A stretch of DNA of 35,742 bases from Verrucomicrobiota bacterium (GTDB taxonomy: Bacteria > Verrucomicrobiota > Verrucomicrobiia > Palsa-1439): the NCBI GenBank assembly GCA_003152315.1, contig PLZV01000028.1, positions 1 to 35,742 on the forward strand, read 5' to 3'. Below the pieces are notes generated by a model. That model did no database searches and was not told the DNA's origin. It saw only the letters and a list, made by a program, of their open reading frames with translations. Of the stretch, positions 1-9,437 are shown one piece after another; the stretch's first letter is position 1; each line of letters opens with the position of its first letter. The position numbers were made by a program, and so were the translations under genes.

Positions 1-2
1 TC

Positions 3-425
3 AGCCGCGTCGGTGGCAACGCGCAAACCAAGGCGATGAAGAAAATCGCCGGCACGTTGCGCCTGAGTCTGGCACAGTACCGCGAACTCGCGGCCTTCGC
101 GCAATTGTCGAGCGACCTCGACAAGGCGACCAAGGCGCAACTCGACCGCGGCCAGCGCATGGTCGAGCTGCTCAAACAGCCGCAATACCAGCCGATGACC
201 ATGGAGGACCAGGTGGCGGTGATTTGGGCCGCCACCAACGGTTATATCGATGGCGTTGCCGTCTCGGCCATCCGCCAGTTTGAAATCGAATTCCTTCAGT
301 TCCTCAAGAGCAAGTACTCCACGGTGGTTTCGGGACTCCGCGATCGCAAAGAACTCACCGAGGAAGTTGTTGCGGGCCTGAAAAAAGCCGCCGAGGAGTT
401 CAAGGGCCTCTTCTCCGCCAAGTAA
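3..425 (+). CDS. atpA: F-type ATP synthase subunit alpha, C-terminal part (partial)
   Basis: The reading frame is open from the window edge and ends at a TAA at 423-425, so only the last 140 or so residues are present. The visible start, SRVGGNAQTKAMKKIAGTLR, is the well-known alpha-subunit stretch that follows the catalytic core (the SRVGG..Q..AMK..AG..R motif). It is followed by the helical C-terminal domain (LAQYRELAAFAQ, then GQRMVELLKQPQYQPM). In the F1 head, alpha subunits alternate with beta and carry non-catalytic nucleotide sites. The next gene, atpG, starts 6 bases downstream, the usual atpA-atpG-atpD-atpC order. An in-frame ATG at 36 is internal and not the real start. Identification is firm; only the gene's 5' end is missing. 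Confidence 0.97.
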   Translation, partial: SRVGGNAQTKAMKKIAGTLRLSLAQYRELAAFAQLSSDLDKATKAQLDRGQRMVELLKQPQYQPMTMEDQVAVIWAATNGYIDGVAVSAIRQFEIEFLQFLKSKYSTVVSGLRDRKELTEEVVAGLKKAAEEFKGLFSAK

Positions 426-431
426 GTTGTC

Positions 432-1298
432 ATGGCCTCGCTTCGCGACATTCGACGCCGCATCAAGGGTGTCAAGAACATCCGCCAGGTCACGCGCGCG
501 ATGAACATGATTGCCGCCGCCCGCCTGCGGCGCGCGCAAAGCAAGGCGTTATCGGCGCGACCCTACGCGGAGCGCCTCTCCGAGATTTTGCAGGACGTGG
601 TGACCTCCAGCGGCGGCGCAGCCCGGCATCCGTTGATGGCCGACCGCCCGGTGAAAAACGTAGCCTTGGTGTTGATCACGGCCGACCGGGGTTTGTGCGG
701 CCCCTTCAACGCGGGCATCCTCCGGGAGGCGCAACGGTTCTTAAACGAGCAGACGGTGCCAGTCGAGATCATCACGGTGGGACGCAAGGGACGCGATCAT
801 TTCCAGCGCCTCGGGTACAAGATCTCGCAGCACTTCCCGCAACCTTCGCGTGACGTACACCTGGAGGAGGTCGGCAACATCAGCAAGCGGATCATTGCCG
901 ATTATGGCGCGGCCAAATACGATAAGGTTTACCTGGGTTACGCGAAGTTTGTCAGTGTGCTGCGGTCGGAACCGACGGTGATTCAGTTGCTGCCGCTCAA
1001 TCGGCCGGAAACAGCCAAACAAGGGCCGAAGACAGCCTATCAATTTGAGCCCGACGTGGAGGAACTGCTGGACATCTTGTTGCCGCAGTACATTGAGGTC
1101 CTGGCCTATCGCGCGCTTGTCGAGTCGCTGGCCAGCGAACAGGCGGCACGCATGGTGGCCATGAAAGCGGCCACGGACAGCGCGTCCGACATGATTACCA
1201 GCCTGACCCGCGAGTACAACGGCGCCCGCCAGGGTTCTATCACCACGGCGCTGCTGGAAGTCGTTGCAGGCGCCGACGCGTTGGCCAAGAAAGAATAG
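432..1298 (+). CDS. atpG: F-type ATP synthase subunit gamma
   Basis: This 288-residue protein is the rotor shaft of F1, turning inside the alpha3-beta3 ring. The N-terminus (MASLRDIRRRIKGVKNIRQV followed by TRAM) is the canonical gamma coiled-coil helix, and the C-terminal helix carries the matching signature (EQAARMVAMKAATDSASDMI, then LTREYNGARQGSIT). The middle holds the Rossmann-like part (ALVLITADRGLCGPFN). Length is normal for the family. It lies between atpA (6-base gap) and atpD (24-base gap) and is surely co-transcribed with them. No odd features were seen. Confidence 0.98.
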   Translation: MASLRDIRRRIKGVKNIRQVTRAMNMIAAARLRRAQSKALSARPYAERLSEILQDVVTSSGGAARHPLMADRPVKNVALVLITADRGLCGPFNAGILREAQRFLNEQTVPVEIITVGRKGRDHFQRLGYKISQHFPQPSRDVHLEEVGNISKRIIADYGAAKYDKVYLGYAKFVSVLRSEPTVIQLLPLNRPETAKQGPKTAYQFEPDVEELLDILLPQYIEVLAYRALVESLASEQAARMVAMKAATDSASDMITSLTREYNGARQGSITTALLEVVAGADALAKKE

Positions 1299-2735
<1,437 letters not shown>

Positions 2736-2742
2736 CCGCGTC

Positions 2743-3168
2743 ATGGCCGACGAGAAAACATTCCCATTCGAGATTCTCACGTTGCAAAATCTCTTTCTGC
2801 GCGAGGAAATCCGCTTCGTCATTGCCCCCGGTCAGGAGGGCGTATTTGAGATACTGGCGCACCATGCGCCGTTCGTGTTCGCGCTCAAGCCCGGCCCGTT
2901 GCGAATGCGACTGCCCGACGGGCAGGACCAGTATGTCGCCGTCGGCACCGGGTTCCTCGTGGTGCAGAAGGAACGCACGACGGTGCTCACGCGCAGCGCC
3001 GAGCGTCCCGAGGAAATCGACGTGGAACGCGCCCGTCGTGCGAAGGAGCGGGCGGAACAGCGGTTGCAGCAAAAGTCGGCGGATTTTGAAATGGCCAGGG
3101 CGGAGGCCTCCCTCCAACGCGCGCTTGCGCGTTTGAAGGTTGCGGACTATGCTGTAGTCGCGAAATGA
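2743..3168 (+). CDS. atpC: F-type ATP synthase subunit epsilon
   Basis: This 141-residue protein matches the epsilon subunit, the central-stalk component that couples gamma to the c-ring and can inhibit ATP hydrolysis. The N-terminal beta-sandwich is recognisable (FEILTLQNLFLREEIRFVIA, then the P-G-x-E-G-x-F-x-I-L-A-x-H-A-P motif). The C-terminal half is a charged helical hairpin rich in Arg, Glu and Ala (ERARRAKERAEQRLQQ). Its stop codon overlaps the start of the next gene in an ATGA arrangement (3165-3168), suggesting coupling to the kinase-like gene downstream. Confidence 0.95.
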   Translation: MADEKTFPFEILTLQNLFLREEIRFVIAPGQEGVFEILAHHAPFVFALKPGPLRMRLPDGQDQYVAVGTGFLVVQKERTTVLTRSAERPEEIDVERARRAKERAEQRLQQKSADFEMARAEASLQRALARLKVADYAVVAK

Positions 3169-3905
3169 CACGGATCTCTCAGGGTTGGGTCGGTTCGGAT
3201 GTCGAAGCGCGGATTGCCGCACACATTCACGCTTGGGAAAAGTTCAAACCGCTCCGCAACACCCGCCGTCTCGAAACGTACCCGTTCGTCGCCATTTCCC
3301 GTGAGTTCGGTTGCGAAGCGTTGCCACTGGCGGGGCAGTTGGTGGAACTCCTGAACGAACGTTGTCACCCCTCCATTCCATGGGTTTCTTACGACCGCGA
3401 ACTGCTCGACAAGGTCGCGGAAGAGTTGCACATCCAGCGCGCAATCCTCGAGATGCTGGACGCCAACCGCCGCGAGGAAATGAGCAAGCTATTCGACACT
3501 ATCATCAATCACAAAGTGGCCGACGCCCTGGTCGTGCGCAAACTCGCGGAAGTCATCCGCACGCTGGCGGTGCATGGGCACGCGGTTTTGGTGGGCCGCG
3601 GAAGTTCACTGGTGACTCAGGACCTCCGCAACGGCATGCATATTCGCCTGGTGGCGCCCCGCACCTGGCGGGTCCACACCATCGCCACCGTCCGCGATCT
3701 ATCGTTGCGTGAAGCGGAGAAGGTCGTCGAAGAAGGTGAAAAGCAACGCCTCCGCTATATCGACACGTTCTTCGTGCTCGATTCTCAACAACCCTTCCTT
3801 CCCGACCTGGTGATCGACAACTCGCGGTTCAACCTCGTGCAGATTGCCGAGATCGTATTTGGGGCGCTGGGCTCCAGGTTCGGCGAGACGCTCGTCAGTG
3901 CGTAG
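3165..3905 (+). CDS. Cytidylate kinase-like family protein
   Basis: This 246-residue cytosolic protein resembles the cytidylate kinase-like family (Pfam PF13189 type) of P-loop nucleotide kinases. The segment FVAISREFGCEALPLAGQL stands where the family carries a degenerate P-loop after a 'SR..G' motif. Later come VSYDRELLDKVAEE, the GHAVLVGRGSS segment, and the arginine-rich lid (LRLVAPRTWRVHTIA-like, then KQRLRYIDTFF). The substrate cannot be fixed from sequence; nucleoside monophosphate phosphorylation is the family expectation. It overlaps atpC by 4 bases and ends 6 bases before a convergent gene, so it is the last gene of the atp transcription unit. Confidence 0.8.
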   Translation: MTRISQGWVGSDVEARIAAHIHAWEKFKPLRNTRRLETYPFVAISREFGCEALPLAGQLVELLNERCHPSIPWVSYDRELLDKVAEELHIQRAILEMLDANRREEMSKLFDTIINHKVADALVVRKLAEVIRTLAVHGHAVLVGRGSSLVTQDLRNGMHIRLVAPRTWRVHTIATVRDLSLREAEKVVEEGEKQRLRYIDTFFVLDSQQPFLPDLVIDNSRFNLVQIAEIVFGALGSRFGETLVSA

Positions 3906-3911
3906 CGGTTC

Positions 3912-4466
3912 TTACTTCTTCCAGTACGTCTCTTTCACGCCAGCTTTCTTGTTGGCCCAGCGGGCCAGCGTGAACAAGGCATCACTCAACCGGTTCAGGT
4001 AAGGGTTCACGAACTCGCCGACCTTCTCATCTTTGCTCAAGCGTACGCAGAAGCGCTCCGCTCGCCGGCAAATTGTCCGCGCCACATGCAATTGCGCGCC
4101 AACCGGGCTGCCACCGGGGAGGATGAACTCCTGCAATGGCCCCAACTCTTTCGTCAGCTCCTCGATCTGCTTCTCTAGGTCGACTACGTGCTGGCGCTCA
4201 ACGCGCGGCATACCCTTTTGAAATCTGTCGGGTGGTGTGGCGAGTTCTCCGCCGAGATTGAACAAATCATTTTGGATATGGCGCAGGCGCGCATCGAGGT
4301 TGGGATCGCTGTTCAGGGATCGGACCACCCCGATCGCCGAGTTCAACTCGTCCACCGTGCCGTACGCCCAGACGCGCGGCGAGTCCTTACTGACCCGCTG
4401 TCCGCCGGCCAGCCCCGTCGTGCCGTCATCACCAGTGCGCGTGACGATATTGGTGAGCCGTGCCAT
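3912..4466 (-). CDS. Cob(I)yrinic acid a,c-diamide adenosyltransferase, PduO type
   Basis: This 184-residue protein is an ATP:cob(I)alamin adenosyltransferase of the PduO family, which makes adenosylcobalamin. Family hallmarks are present: the N-terminal TRTGDDGTTGLAGGQRVSKD segment (ATP binding), AYGTVDELNSAIG, the helix CRRAERFCVRL with the active-site Arg region, and the C-terminal YLNRLSDALFTLARWAN motif. Length is typical. The stop lies 6 bases from the end of the convergent kinase-like gene. The start follows the cupin gene stop by 6 bases, so the two minus-strand genes form a small operon. No cobalamin riboswitch was recognised upstream. Confidence 0.93.
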   Translation of the reverse strand: MARLTNIVTRTGDDGTTGLAGGQRVSKDSPRVWAYGTVDELNSAIGVVRSLNSDPNLDARLRHIQNDLFNLGGELATPPDRFQKGMPRVERQHVVDLEKQIEELTKELGPLQEFILPGGSPVGAQLHVARTICRRAERFCVRLSKDEKVGEFVNPYLNRLSDALFTLARWANKKAGVKETYWKK

Positions 4467-4472
4467 TCGTGT

Positions 4473-4823
4473 TCAGCACTTCTGAAACTTCGCCGGGATC
4501 AGGCACATAAACTTGAAGGCTTGGTTGCTGGCATTCTTGAACTGGTGCTGTTCATCAGCCGGGATGTAGAGCACGTCGCCGGGCTTGATCGTCACTTCCT
4601 TGCCGTCACGCCAGACCGTCCCCTGCCCTTCCATCACGAAGATCTCGTGCTCATACGGATGACGGTGCAAGGGCGTGTGACCGCCGGCCGACACCTCAAA
4701 GATCCGCATTGCGAAATTCGGCGCGCCATCGCGCGCTGTCACCGCAAGCTTGACCTGGCAATCCTTCGCGCCGTCCATATCCACCTTTTCCGAAGGAATC
4801 TCTTTGACGCTGGCAATCTTCAT
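4473..4823 (-). CDS. Cupin-domain protein
   Basis: This is a single-domain cupin of 116 residues. The two cupin motifs are clear: [14 protein letters not shown] followed by VMEGQG (motif 1, giving His/His/Glu metal ligands), and [15 protein letters not shown] (motif 2, with the last His ligand). The chosen ATG at 4823 has a GGAGAA ribosome site about six bases upstream; the longer open frame to 4874 would run into the divergent YjbQ start. It is divergent from YjbQ (49-base gap) and co-directional with the adenosyltransferase. Substrate is unknown; small cupins of this type are metal-dependent enzymes or sensors. Confidence 0.85.
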   Translation of the reverse strand: MKIASVKEIPSEKVDMDGAKDCQVKLAVTARDGAPNFAMRIFEVSAGGHTPLHRHPYEHEIFVMEGQGTVWRDGKEVTIKPGDVLYIPADEQHQFKNASNQAFKFMCLIPAKFQKC

Positions 4824-4872
4824 GGGTCGTTCTCCGGTTGTTATTCTTAACACAAACGCTATTGTGGAAGCC

Positions 4873-5289
4873 ATGAAAAGCTACCGCAAGGAACTCTGGT
4901 TTAACATCCCTTCCCGACGTGGATTCGTCAACCTCACGCCCGAGGTGGAAACTTGTCTGCGCGAAAGCGGGGTCAAGGAAGGGCTGCTTCTCTGTAACGC
5001 CATGCACATCAGCGCGAGTGTGTTTATCAACGACAACGAGTCCGGTTTGCACCAGGATTTCGAGCGCTGGCTGGAGAAACTGGCGCCTGAGAAACCTCAC
5101 TCTCAGTATGCCCACAACACGGGTGAAGACAACGCCGACGCGCACTTGAAGCGCACCATCATGGGCCGGGAAGTCGTCGTCGCGATCACCAACGGAGAAC
5201 TGGATTTCGGCCCGTGGGAACAAATCTTCTACGGCGAATTTGACGGCAAACGCCGCAAGCGGGCGCTCGTGAAAATCATCGGGGAATAA
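4873..5289 (+). CDS. YjbQ family protein (secondary thiamine-phosphate synthase-like)
   Basis: This 138-residue protein belongs to the YjbQ/UPF0047 family. Seen: [13 protein letters not shown] (family H-T-S-A-S-x-x-I-N-D-N motif, here with Ile for Thr), a [13 protein letters not shown] block, and the C-terminal [20 protein letters not shown] motif followed by GKRRKR. The family has a compact beta-sandwich and weak thiamine-phosphate synthase activity has been reported for the E. coli member; the true role is uncertain. The ATG at 4873 is chosen because GGAAG stands just upstream and homologues begin with a similar sequence; the open frame extends upstream to 4750 but would overlap the divergent cupin. 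Confidence 0.88.
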   Translation: MKSYRKELWFNIPSRRGFVNLTPEVETCLRESGVKEGLLLCNAMHISASVFINDNESGLHQDFERWLEKLAPEKPHSQYAHNTGEDNADAHLKRTIMGREVVVAITNGELDFGPWEQIFYGEFDGKRRKRALVKIIGE

Positions 5290-5385
5290 GTCTTGCGACC
5301 AACCGCTCAAGATTATGTTGCATCGGTGCAGGGAAGTCATCACCATCTCGCCGAAATTGGGTAGCCTTTTACAAGATCGAGACGA

Positions 5386-6222
5386 ATGAAGAATACAGTC
5401 CTTATTACCGGAGCCTCTTCCGGCATCGGCAAGGCTGCCGCAAAATTCTTTGTGGGCCAGGGTTGGAACGTCATCGCAACGATGCGTACCCCCGATGCGG
5501 AATCAGAACTGGTCCACATGAGCGACATGTTGGTGACCCGCCTTGATGTTCAGGACCGCGACAGTATCGACCAGGCGATTAAGGCCGGCATTGCGCGATT
5601 CGGAAAGATCGACGCCTTGATCAACAATGCCGGCTTCAGCCTGTTCGGCGTTTTCGAGGCGATTTCACCGGAGAAGATCCAGCAGCAATTCGATGTCAAT
5701 GTCTTCGGTGTCATGAATGTCACCCGAACCATCCTGCCGCACTTCCGGGCGAATAAGGGCGGGCTGATCGTCAATATCAGTTCGCGCGCCGGAATCGTGA
5801 CCCTGCCGATGAATTCGCTTTATTGTGCCACCAAATTCGCGCTGGAAGGGTTTTCTGAGGCGCTGGCCTATGAACTCGCATCCCAGAACATCGGCGTCAA
5901 GATTGTCGAACCCGGCGGCGGGGCCAGTGGCACCAATTTCGGCCAAAGAATGAGCAAGGAATACGCGCAGGACGCCTCTCTGACCGATTACGGGGCGTTC
6001 ATCACCCGCATGAACGCGATCTACACCGGCATGCGCGGGAGTGGGCACATAACGACTGCGGACGATATTGCGCGGGCCATCTACGATGCCGCCGCAGACG
6101 GCACCGATCAACTCCGGTATGCGGTCGGCAACGACACGCCACCTTTCATCAAGGCCAGAAGAGAAATGTCCGATCAGGACTATGTAGATTTCATGAGGTC
6201 GCACTTCCTGCCGAAGTCATGA
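5386..6222 (+). CDS. Short-chain dehydrogenase/reductase (SDR) family oxidoreductase
   Basis: This 278-residue classical SDR has the nucleotide-binding motif TGASSGIG (residues 8-15), the NNAG motif at 80-83, the catalytic Ser in ISSRAG near 132, and the YxxxK pair at Tyr146 and Lys150 (SLYCATK). After the active site comes VEPGGGASGTNF. The length and the C-terminal region fit the group of SDRs with an extended C-terminus acting on unknown carbonyl or hydroxyl substrates. It is a single gene, 96 bases after YjbQ and convergent with the DUF6580-like gene (18-base gap). The substrate cannot be inferred. Confidence 0.92.
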   Translation: MKNTVLITGASSGIGKAAAKFFVGQGWNVIATMRTPDAESELVHMSDMLVTRLDVQDRDSIDQAIKAGIARFGKIDALINNAGFSLFGVFEAISPEKIQQQFDVNVFGVMNVTRTILPHFRANKGGLIVNISSRAGIVTLPMNSLYCATKFALEGFSEALAYELASQNIGVKIVEPGGGASGTNFGQRMSKEYAQDASLTDYGAFITRMNAIYTGMRGSGHITTADDIARAIYDAAADGTDQLRYAVGNDTPPFIKARREMSDQDYVDFMRSHFLPKS

Positions 6223-6240
6223 GACGGGGCGACCGAAAAT

Positions 6241-6798
6241 TCAGGCCCGGACTTCAGATACCAATTCAGGGCGGCGTTCGGCTGAGAAATGCCGCACAAG
6301 CACGGCGGTCAACGCAAACACGGTCATGAATGCCCAGTCGCCGATCACGGTGCCGCGCAGAAACGGCAATCCGGCGGCGTAGCATTCCGCCAACCCAGAG
6401 AAAGTCTTGGCGTAGGGCGCATTCGCGAGGCTCATTCCAAAGAGCCAGACGGCGAAATTACTGACCAGGAAAAAGAGGAACGGCGTCGCGAGTGCCGCGC
6501 CGATCTTGGCACCCAGTTTCCGTTCGCGGGCCCACAGGCCAAGCAGGCCGACCAGCAGAAACGCCCCATAATCAAACGCGCGCGGCCAGTAAAACGCGGG
6601 GTAGCCCATCTGCACGTTGAGGATGAAGTCCGTCAACAACAGTACCGCCAACGGCACCCACAGCGCAAAGCGGCGTCCAAGGTACATCCCGCCGACCAGG
6701 GCCATGGCGGCCAGCGGCGCGATGTTCCACCACTGGAACTCGTGCGCCGCCAGCCGAAAAATCCCCGCCCCCAACACCATCAAGATTGCCAAAATCAT
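6241..6798 (-). CDS. Small polytopic membrane protein (DUF6580-like)
   Basis: This 185-residue protein is hydrophobic along most of its length, with about five predicted membrane segments by eye. The pattern of NIAPLAAMALVGGMYLGRR near residue 25, followed by a segment with LLLTDFILN, resembles the DUF6580 family, thought to be related to ECF-type substrate-binding membrane components. I infer an inner-membrane location; the substrate is unknown. The ATG at 6798 was chosen because the first membrane helix begins right after it, while the upstream extension to 6891 is hydrophilic and atypical. Convergent with the SDR gene, and divergent from the small gene at 6912 (113-base gap). Confidence 0.65.
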   Translation of the reverse strand: MILAILMVLGAGIFRLAAHEFQWWNIAPLAAMALVGGMYLGRRFALWVPLAVLLLTDFILNVQMGYPAFYWPRAFDYGAFLLVGLLGLWARERKLGAKIGAALATPFLFFLVSNFAVWLFGMSLANAPYAKTFSGLAECYAAGLPFLRGTVIGDWAFMTVFALTAVLVRHFSAERRPELVSEVRA

Positions 6799-6911
6799 GG
6801 AACCATTCTGGGTGCGTGGCCTGTGAAAATCAACTCGAAAAGTGCTCTCACACCAATCAGCTCCAGATGGCTCGTTCGCGCGGTCCCGCAAGCTGTGCTA
6901 TCGTAGGGGTC

Positions 6912-7142
6912 ATGTTTCCGAGCGAACAAGCCTACCGCAGATTACAACGACGCGTGGATCGCCTCGCCTTTCTCATCGTGGCCACGGACATTTCCGAGCG
7001 CGACATCGGCATCGAACGGTTGTTTCTGCGGACGGAGGCAGCCCGCTTGTTTCCCGAGAGGTACCGCTTCTACGACATGCTCTACGAGAGCCGCTTCCGG
7101 AGATTGGTGGAGCAGTTTCGCCACAAGCTACCGGGCAATTAG
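6912..7142 (+). CDS. Small hypothetical protein (76 aa)
   Basis: This is a 76-residue basic, helical protein (many Arg, Phe and Glu) with no signal peptide or membrane segment. I do not recognise a family. It is judged real rather than a shadow because it occupies an otherwise empty gap, has an ATG with a GGGGT sequence just upstream, and shows a sensible coding-like composition (AARLFPERYRFYDMLYESRF). Its 3' end overlaps the convergent amidase gene by 15 bases. An open frame continues upstream to 6786 but this part looks non-coding and overlaps the divergent membrane gene. Confidence 0.55.
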   Translation: MFPSEQAYRRLQRRVDRLAFLIVATDISERDIGIERLFLRTEAARLFPERYRFYDMLYESRFRRLVEQFRHKLPGN

Positions 7143-8309
7143 TTTGCTCAATCCCTCCGCCACGGCGTCGGCATACTCACGAAAGATGCTTTTCATGGGC
7201 GTGCCGTTCACGTTGCGCAGGCCTTCATAGTCTCCCAACTGGATGCGCTGATAGACGAGGCGATTGTTCTGGTAGTACGGTTCGAGAAAGACGACGGGAC
7301 CGTTGACGAGCCGGTTGGCCGCAAGGTTGCGGGCGAAGACGTATGGGTTGTCGTCCACGTGAACCGAGCCGCTGTTCGGGCCGTACTCGACCGGCGGGAG
7401 TTTGGTGGCGTTCGCGAGCGCGGCGGCCAGCGCCTCGGCGACGGCTAATTCCGTGGGATGCGAGCGTTCCAGAATTTTTTCGAACAGCCGCAGTTTCTGG
7501 TCGTCGTCCTTTAATTCCGACGCAAGATAGTTGCCGTGTACGAAGACCACCAGGCGGTTGTCATCCACCAGATTGTGGCATTCATCCCACTCGACGGCGT
7601 TCATGTGCAGGCAGATGGTCAGGTCGGGCTTGATCTTCTCGTTCAGCAGTTTGGCGCGGGCGGCGATCTCGGAACTGCGGTAGAAGATCAGTTCCGCGCG
7701 TTTGCGGACGGCATCGGCAAACGCGGCTTCGCGTTCCAGCGGCGGAAAAGCGTCAAAGCGCGTGGAGGCTTTGACCTCCTGTTCGGACTGCGCCTGGAAA
7801 TCCTCCGGTCGCTTGTCGGTCACGGGCTCAAAGTTCTCCTTGGTGAGGAACACCTGTGCTCCCGCCGCTTCGAGCCGCGTCTTGAGCAGGCGGGCGACCA
7901 TAAGATTAAGTTCGGCCTCCTGCACAGGGCGATCCTTGCCGTGCTCGAAGAACCGCTCTTCCATCCGCGCCCAAGCACCGCCAATATGGCCGGGATCAAG
8001 GGCAATACGCTTGAACTCGCTTTCGCCAGGGCTCCGGCGGACAGGAGATGAAGCAGCCGAAGAGAAGCGCAAGGCAAACAGGGGTGGATTCTTCTTCTCG
8101 GCTGTTGAGAACACACTGACGGAATCGGTGGTGAAGGTCAGGTAATTTGTGAGCGCGCCCGATGGGCAATAGACCTCCGTCAGGAGAGTTTCAAACTCTG
8201 CGCGTGAAACTGTTTGCTGGTAACGTTCCAACGCGGACCAATCAGCCGCCAAAGCCGCCGTGCCTCCAAAGCTCGCGACGAACAGCGCTAGGAGCCGGGT
8301 TCGTCCCAT
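7128..8309 (-). CDS. Exported N-acetylmuramoyl-L-alanine amidase (Amidase_3 type)
   Basis: This 393-residue protein has an N-terminal signal peptide (TRLLALFVASFGGTAALA, cleavage expected before ADW). An N-terminal region of unknown fold precedes an Amidase_3 (zinc peptidoglycan amidase) domain. Zinc ligands visible, counted from an upstream ATG at 8324: His113 in ALDPGHIGG, Glu136 or 138 in VQEAELNLMVARLL, and His240 in TICLHMNA. A late Glu (VVFLEPYYQ) fits the catalytic Glu position. The enzyme should cut the amide bond between MurNAc and L-Ala in periplasmic peptidoglycan. The ATG at 8309 is preferred because GGAG precedes it; the ATG at 8324 is the alternative. It overlaps the end of the upstream unknown gene, so the two are probably coupled. 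Confidence 0.85.
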   Translation of the reverse strand: MGRTRLLALFVASFGGTAALAADWSALERYQQTVSRAEFETLLTEVYCPSGALTNYLTFTTDSVSVFSTAEKKNPPLFALRFSSAASSPVRRSPGESEFKRIALDPGHIGGAWARMEERFFEHGKDRPVQEAELNLMVARLLKTRLEAAGAQVFLTKENFEPVTDKRPEDFQAQSEQEVKASTRFDAFPPLEREAAFADAVRKRAELIFYRSSEIAARAKLLNEKIKPDLTICLHMNAVEWDECHNLVDDNRLVVFVHGNYLASELKDDDQKLRLFEKILERSHPTELAVAEALAAALANATKLPPVEYGPNSGSVHVDDNPYVFARNLAANRLVNGPVVFLEPYYQNNRLVYQRIQLGDYEGLRNVNGTPMKSIFREYADAVAEGLSKLIAR

Positions 8310-8842
8310 TCGGCCGGGCTCCATTGGAGGATTTCGTTGATGGCCTCGAAGCAGTGAATATTCTCAGAGGCGACGTAGCGATCCCGATCAAGCGCCGCGA
8401 GTTCCTCCTGCATCTCCAACTCCGTGCAGTCGCGGACATAGCTGTGGGTGGCGTTAAGCTTGCGGATGCGGGCGGCACTAAGCACATCGAGGAAATCGTA
8501 GTAAACGCCCGTTTCTTCGTCATTAATCAACGGCAAGGCGAAAAGCTGCCCGCCGGCGTCAAACTCGTCCTGTTCGGCGGGCGCAAGTCGCAGGCGGTCG
8601 TCGTCCAGTTCGGACTCGAGTTGGAACAACTGGAAGGCGTCGTCGAGGAGTTGACGCTGGAAGCCGTAAGAGTGGTATTCCTCCAGCATCTCAACCAGAT
8701 ACTCGACCTGACGCGGGTCGAGCAGGCCGCGGGCGTCCTCACCCCAGTACACATCCGTGCTGGCTTCGTCGAGCCACCAGTTCATGTCGCCGCCAAGGCG
8801 GACGACAATCCATTTGGGAGGCGTTGGTTTTCCCTTCATCAT
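8288..8842 (-). CDS. Hypothetical acidic protein upstream of the amidase
   Basis: This 184-residue protein is acidic and soluble by eye, with no signal peptide. I do not recognise the family. It starts MMKGKPTPPKWIVVRLGGDM and contains several Glu/Asp-rich helices (LVEMLEEYHSYGFQR; ALDRDRYVASENIHCFEAI). Its stop overlaps the amidase start by 22 bases (or 37 with the longer amidase start), which suggests translational coupling. Two ATGs stand together at 8842 and 8839; a further ATG at 8890 would leave only 16 bases to the divergent carbonic anhydrase-like gene, so the shorter form is preferred. The pairing with a cell-wall amidase may hint at a related role, but this is inference. Confidence 0.65.
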   Translation of the reverse strand: MMKGKPTPPKWIVVRLGGDMNWWLDEASTDVYWGEDARGLLDPRQVEYLVEMLEEYHSYGFQRQLLDDAFQLFQLESELDDDRLRLAPAEQDEFDAGGQLFALPLINDEETGVYYDFLDVLSAARIRKLNATHSYVRDCTELEMQEELAALDRDRYVASENIHCFEAINEILQWSPAEWDEPGS

Positions 8843-8906
8843 ACGGCGGTCGAATCTTGCCAAATCTGCTTTGCATTTTGCAACGAGCATCGCCAGAATT
8901 CGCGTC

Positions 8907-9437
8907 ATGGGCAATGTCCTCGAATATCTCGGCAAAAAGCCGCGGCTCGGCGCGGGGGTATTCATCGCCGACAGCGCGCGGGTAATCGGCGACACGCAGA
9001 TTGGGGAACAATCAAGCATCTGGTTTGGCAGTGTGCTGCGCGGCGACATCAACCGGGTTGTCATCGGCCATCACACGAACATCCAGGACTGTAGCGTGTG
9101 TCATGTCGCCGATGAACACGCGTGCGTCGTGGGCAATTATGTGACTGTAGGGCACCGCACAATCCTGCACGGGTGCATGGTATGCGATGAGGTGTTGATT
9201 GGCATGGGGGCGGTGCTGATGAACGGCGTCGTGGTTGGCGAGCAGAGCATCATCGGCGCGGCAGCCCTGTTGACCGAAGGATTACAAGTACCGCCGGGCT
9301 CGCTGGTTTACGGTGCGCCGGCCAAGGTGGTCAGCGCACTCAGCTCGACAGAACGCGAGAAGATCAAGGGTTGGGCTGAAAAGTATTGCCGAGTGGCGGG
9401 GAATTACCTGATCCCAAGAGCCAACCGACGGGCTTAG
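8907..9437 (+). CDS. Gamma-class carbonic anhydrase-like hexapeptide-repeat protein (YrdA family)
   Basis: This 176-residue protein has the left-handed beta-helix pattern of hexapeptide repeats (for example IGDTQIGEQSSIWFGSVLRG). Family motifs present are RGDINRVVIGHHTNIQD, a His at about 66 (SVCHV), and the pair His83 and His88 in VGHRTILHGC. These three correspond to the metal ligands of gamma carbonic anhydrases. The end (PPGSLVYGAPAKVVSAL) is the usual C-terminal segment. Whether it hydrates CO2 is unknown, as many YrdA proteins are inactive. The ATG at 8907 matches the family N-terminus. Its TAG shares bases with the stop of the convergent DUF192 gene. Confidence 0.9.
   Translation: MGNVLEYLGKKPRLGAGVFIADSARVIGDTQIGEQSSIWFGSVLRGDINRVVIGHHTNIQDCSVCHVADEHACVVGNYVTVGHRTILHGCMVCDEVLIGMGAVLMNGVVVGEQSIIGAAALLTEGLQVPPGSLVYGAPAKVVSALSSTEREKIKGWAEKYCRVAGNYLIPRANRRA

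Noticed and set aside
6289-6906. A 205-residue plus-strand frame
   Set aside because: Antisense to the DUF6580-like membrane protein; His/Gln-rich shadow.
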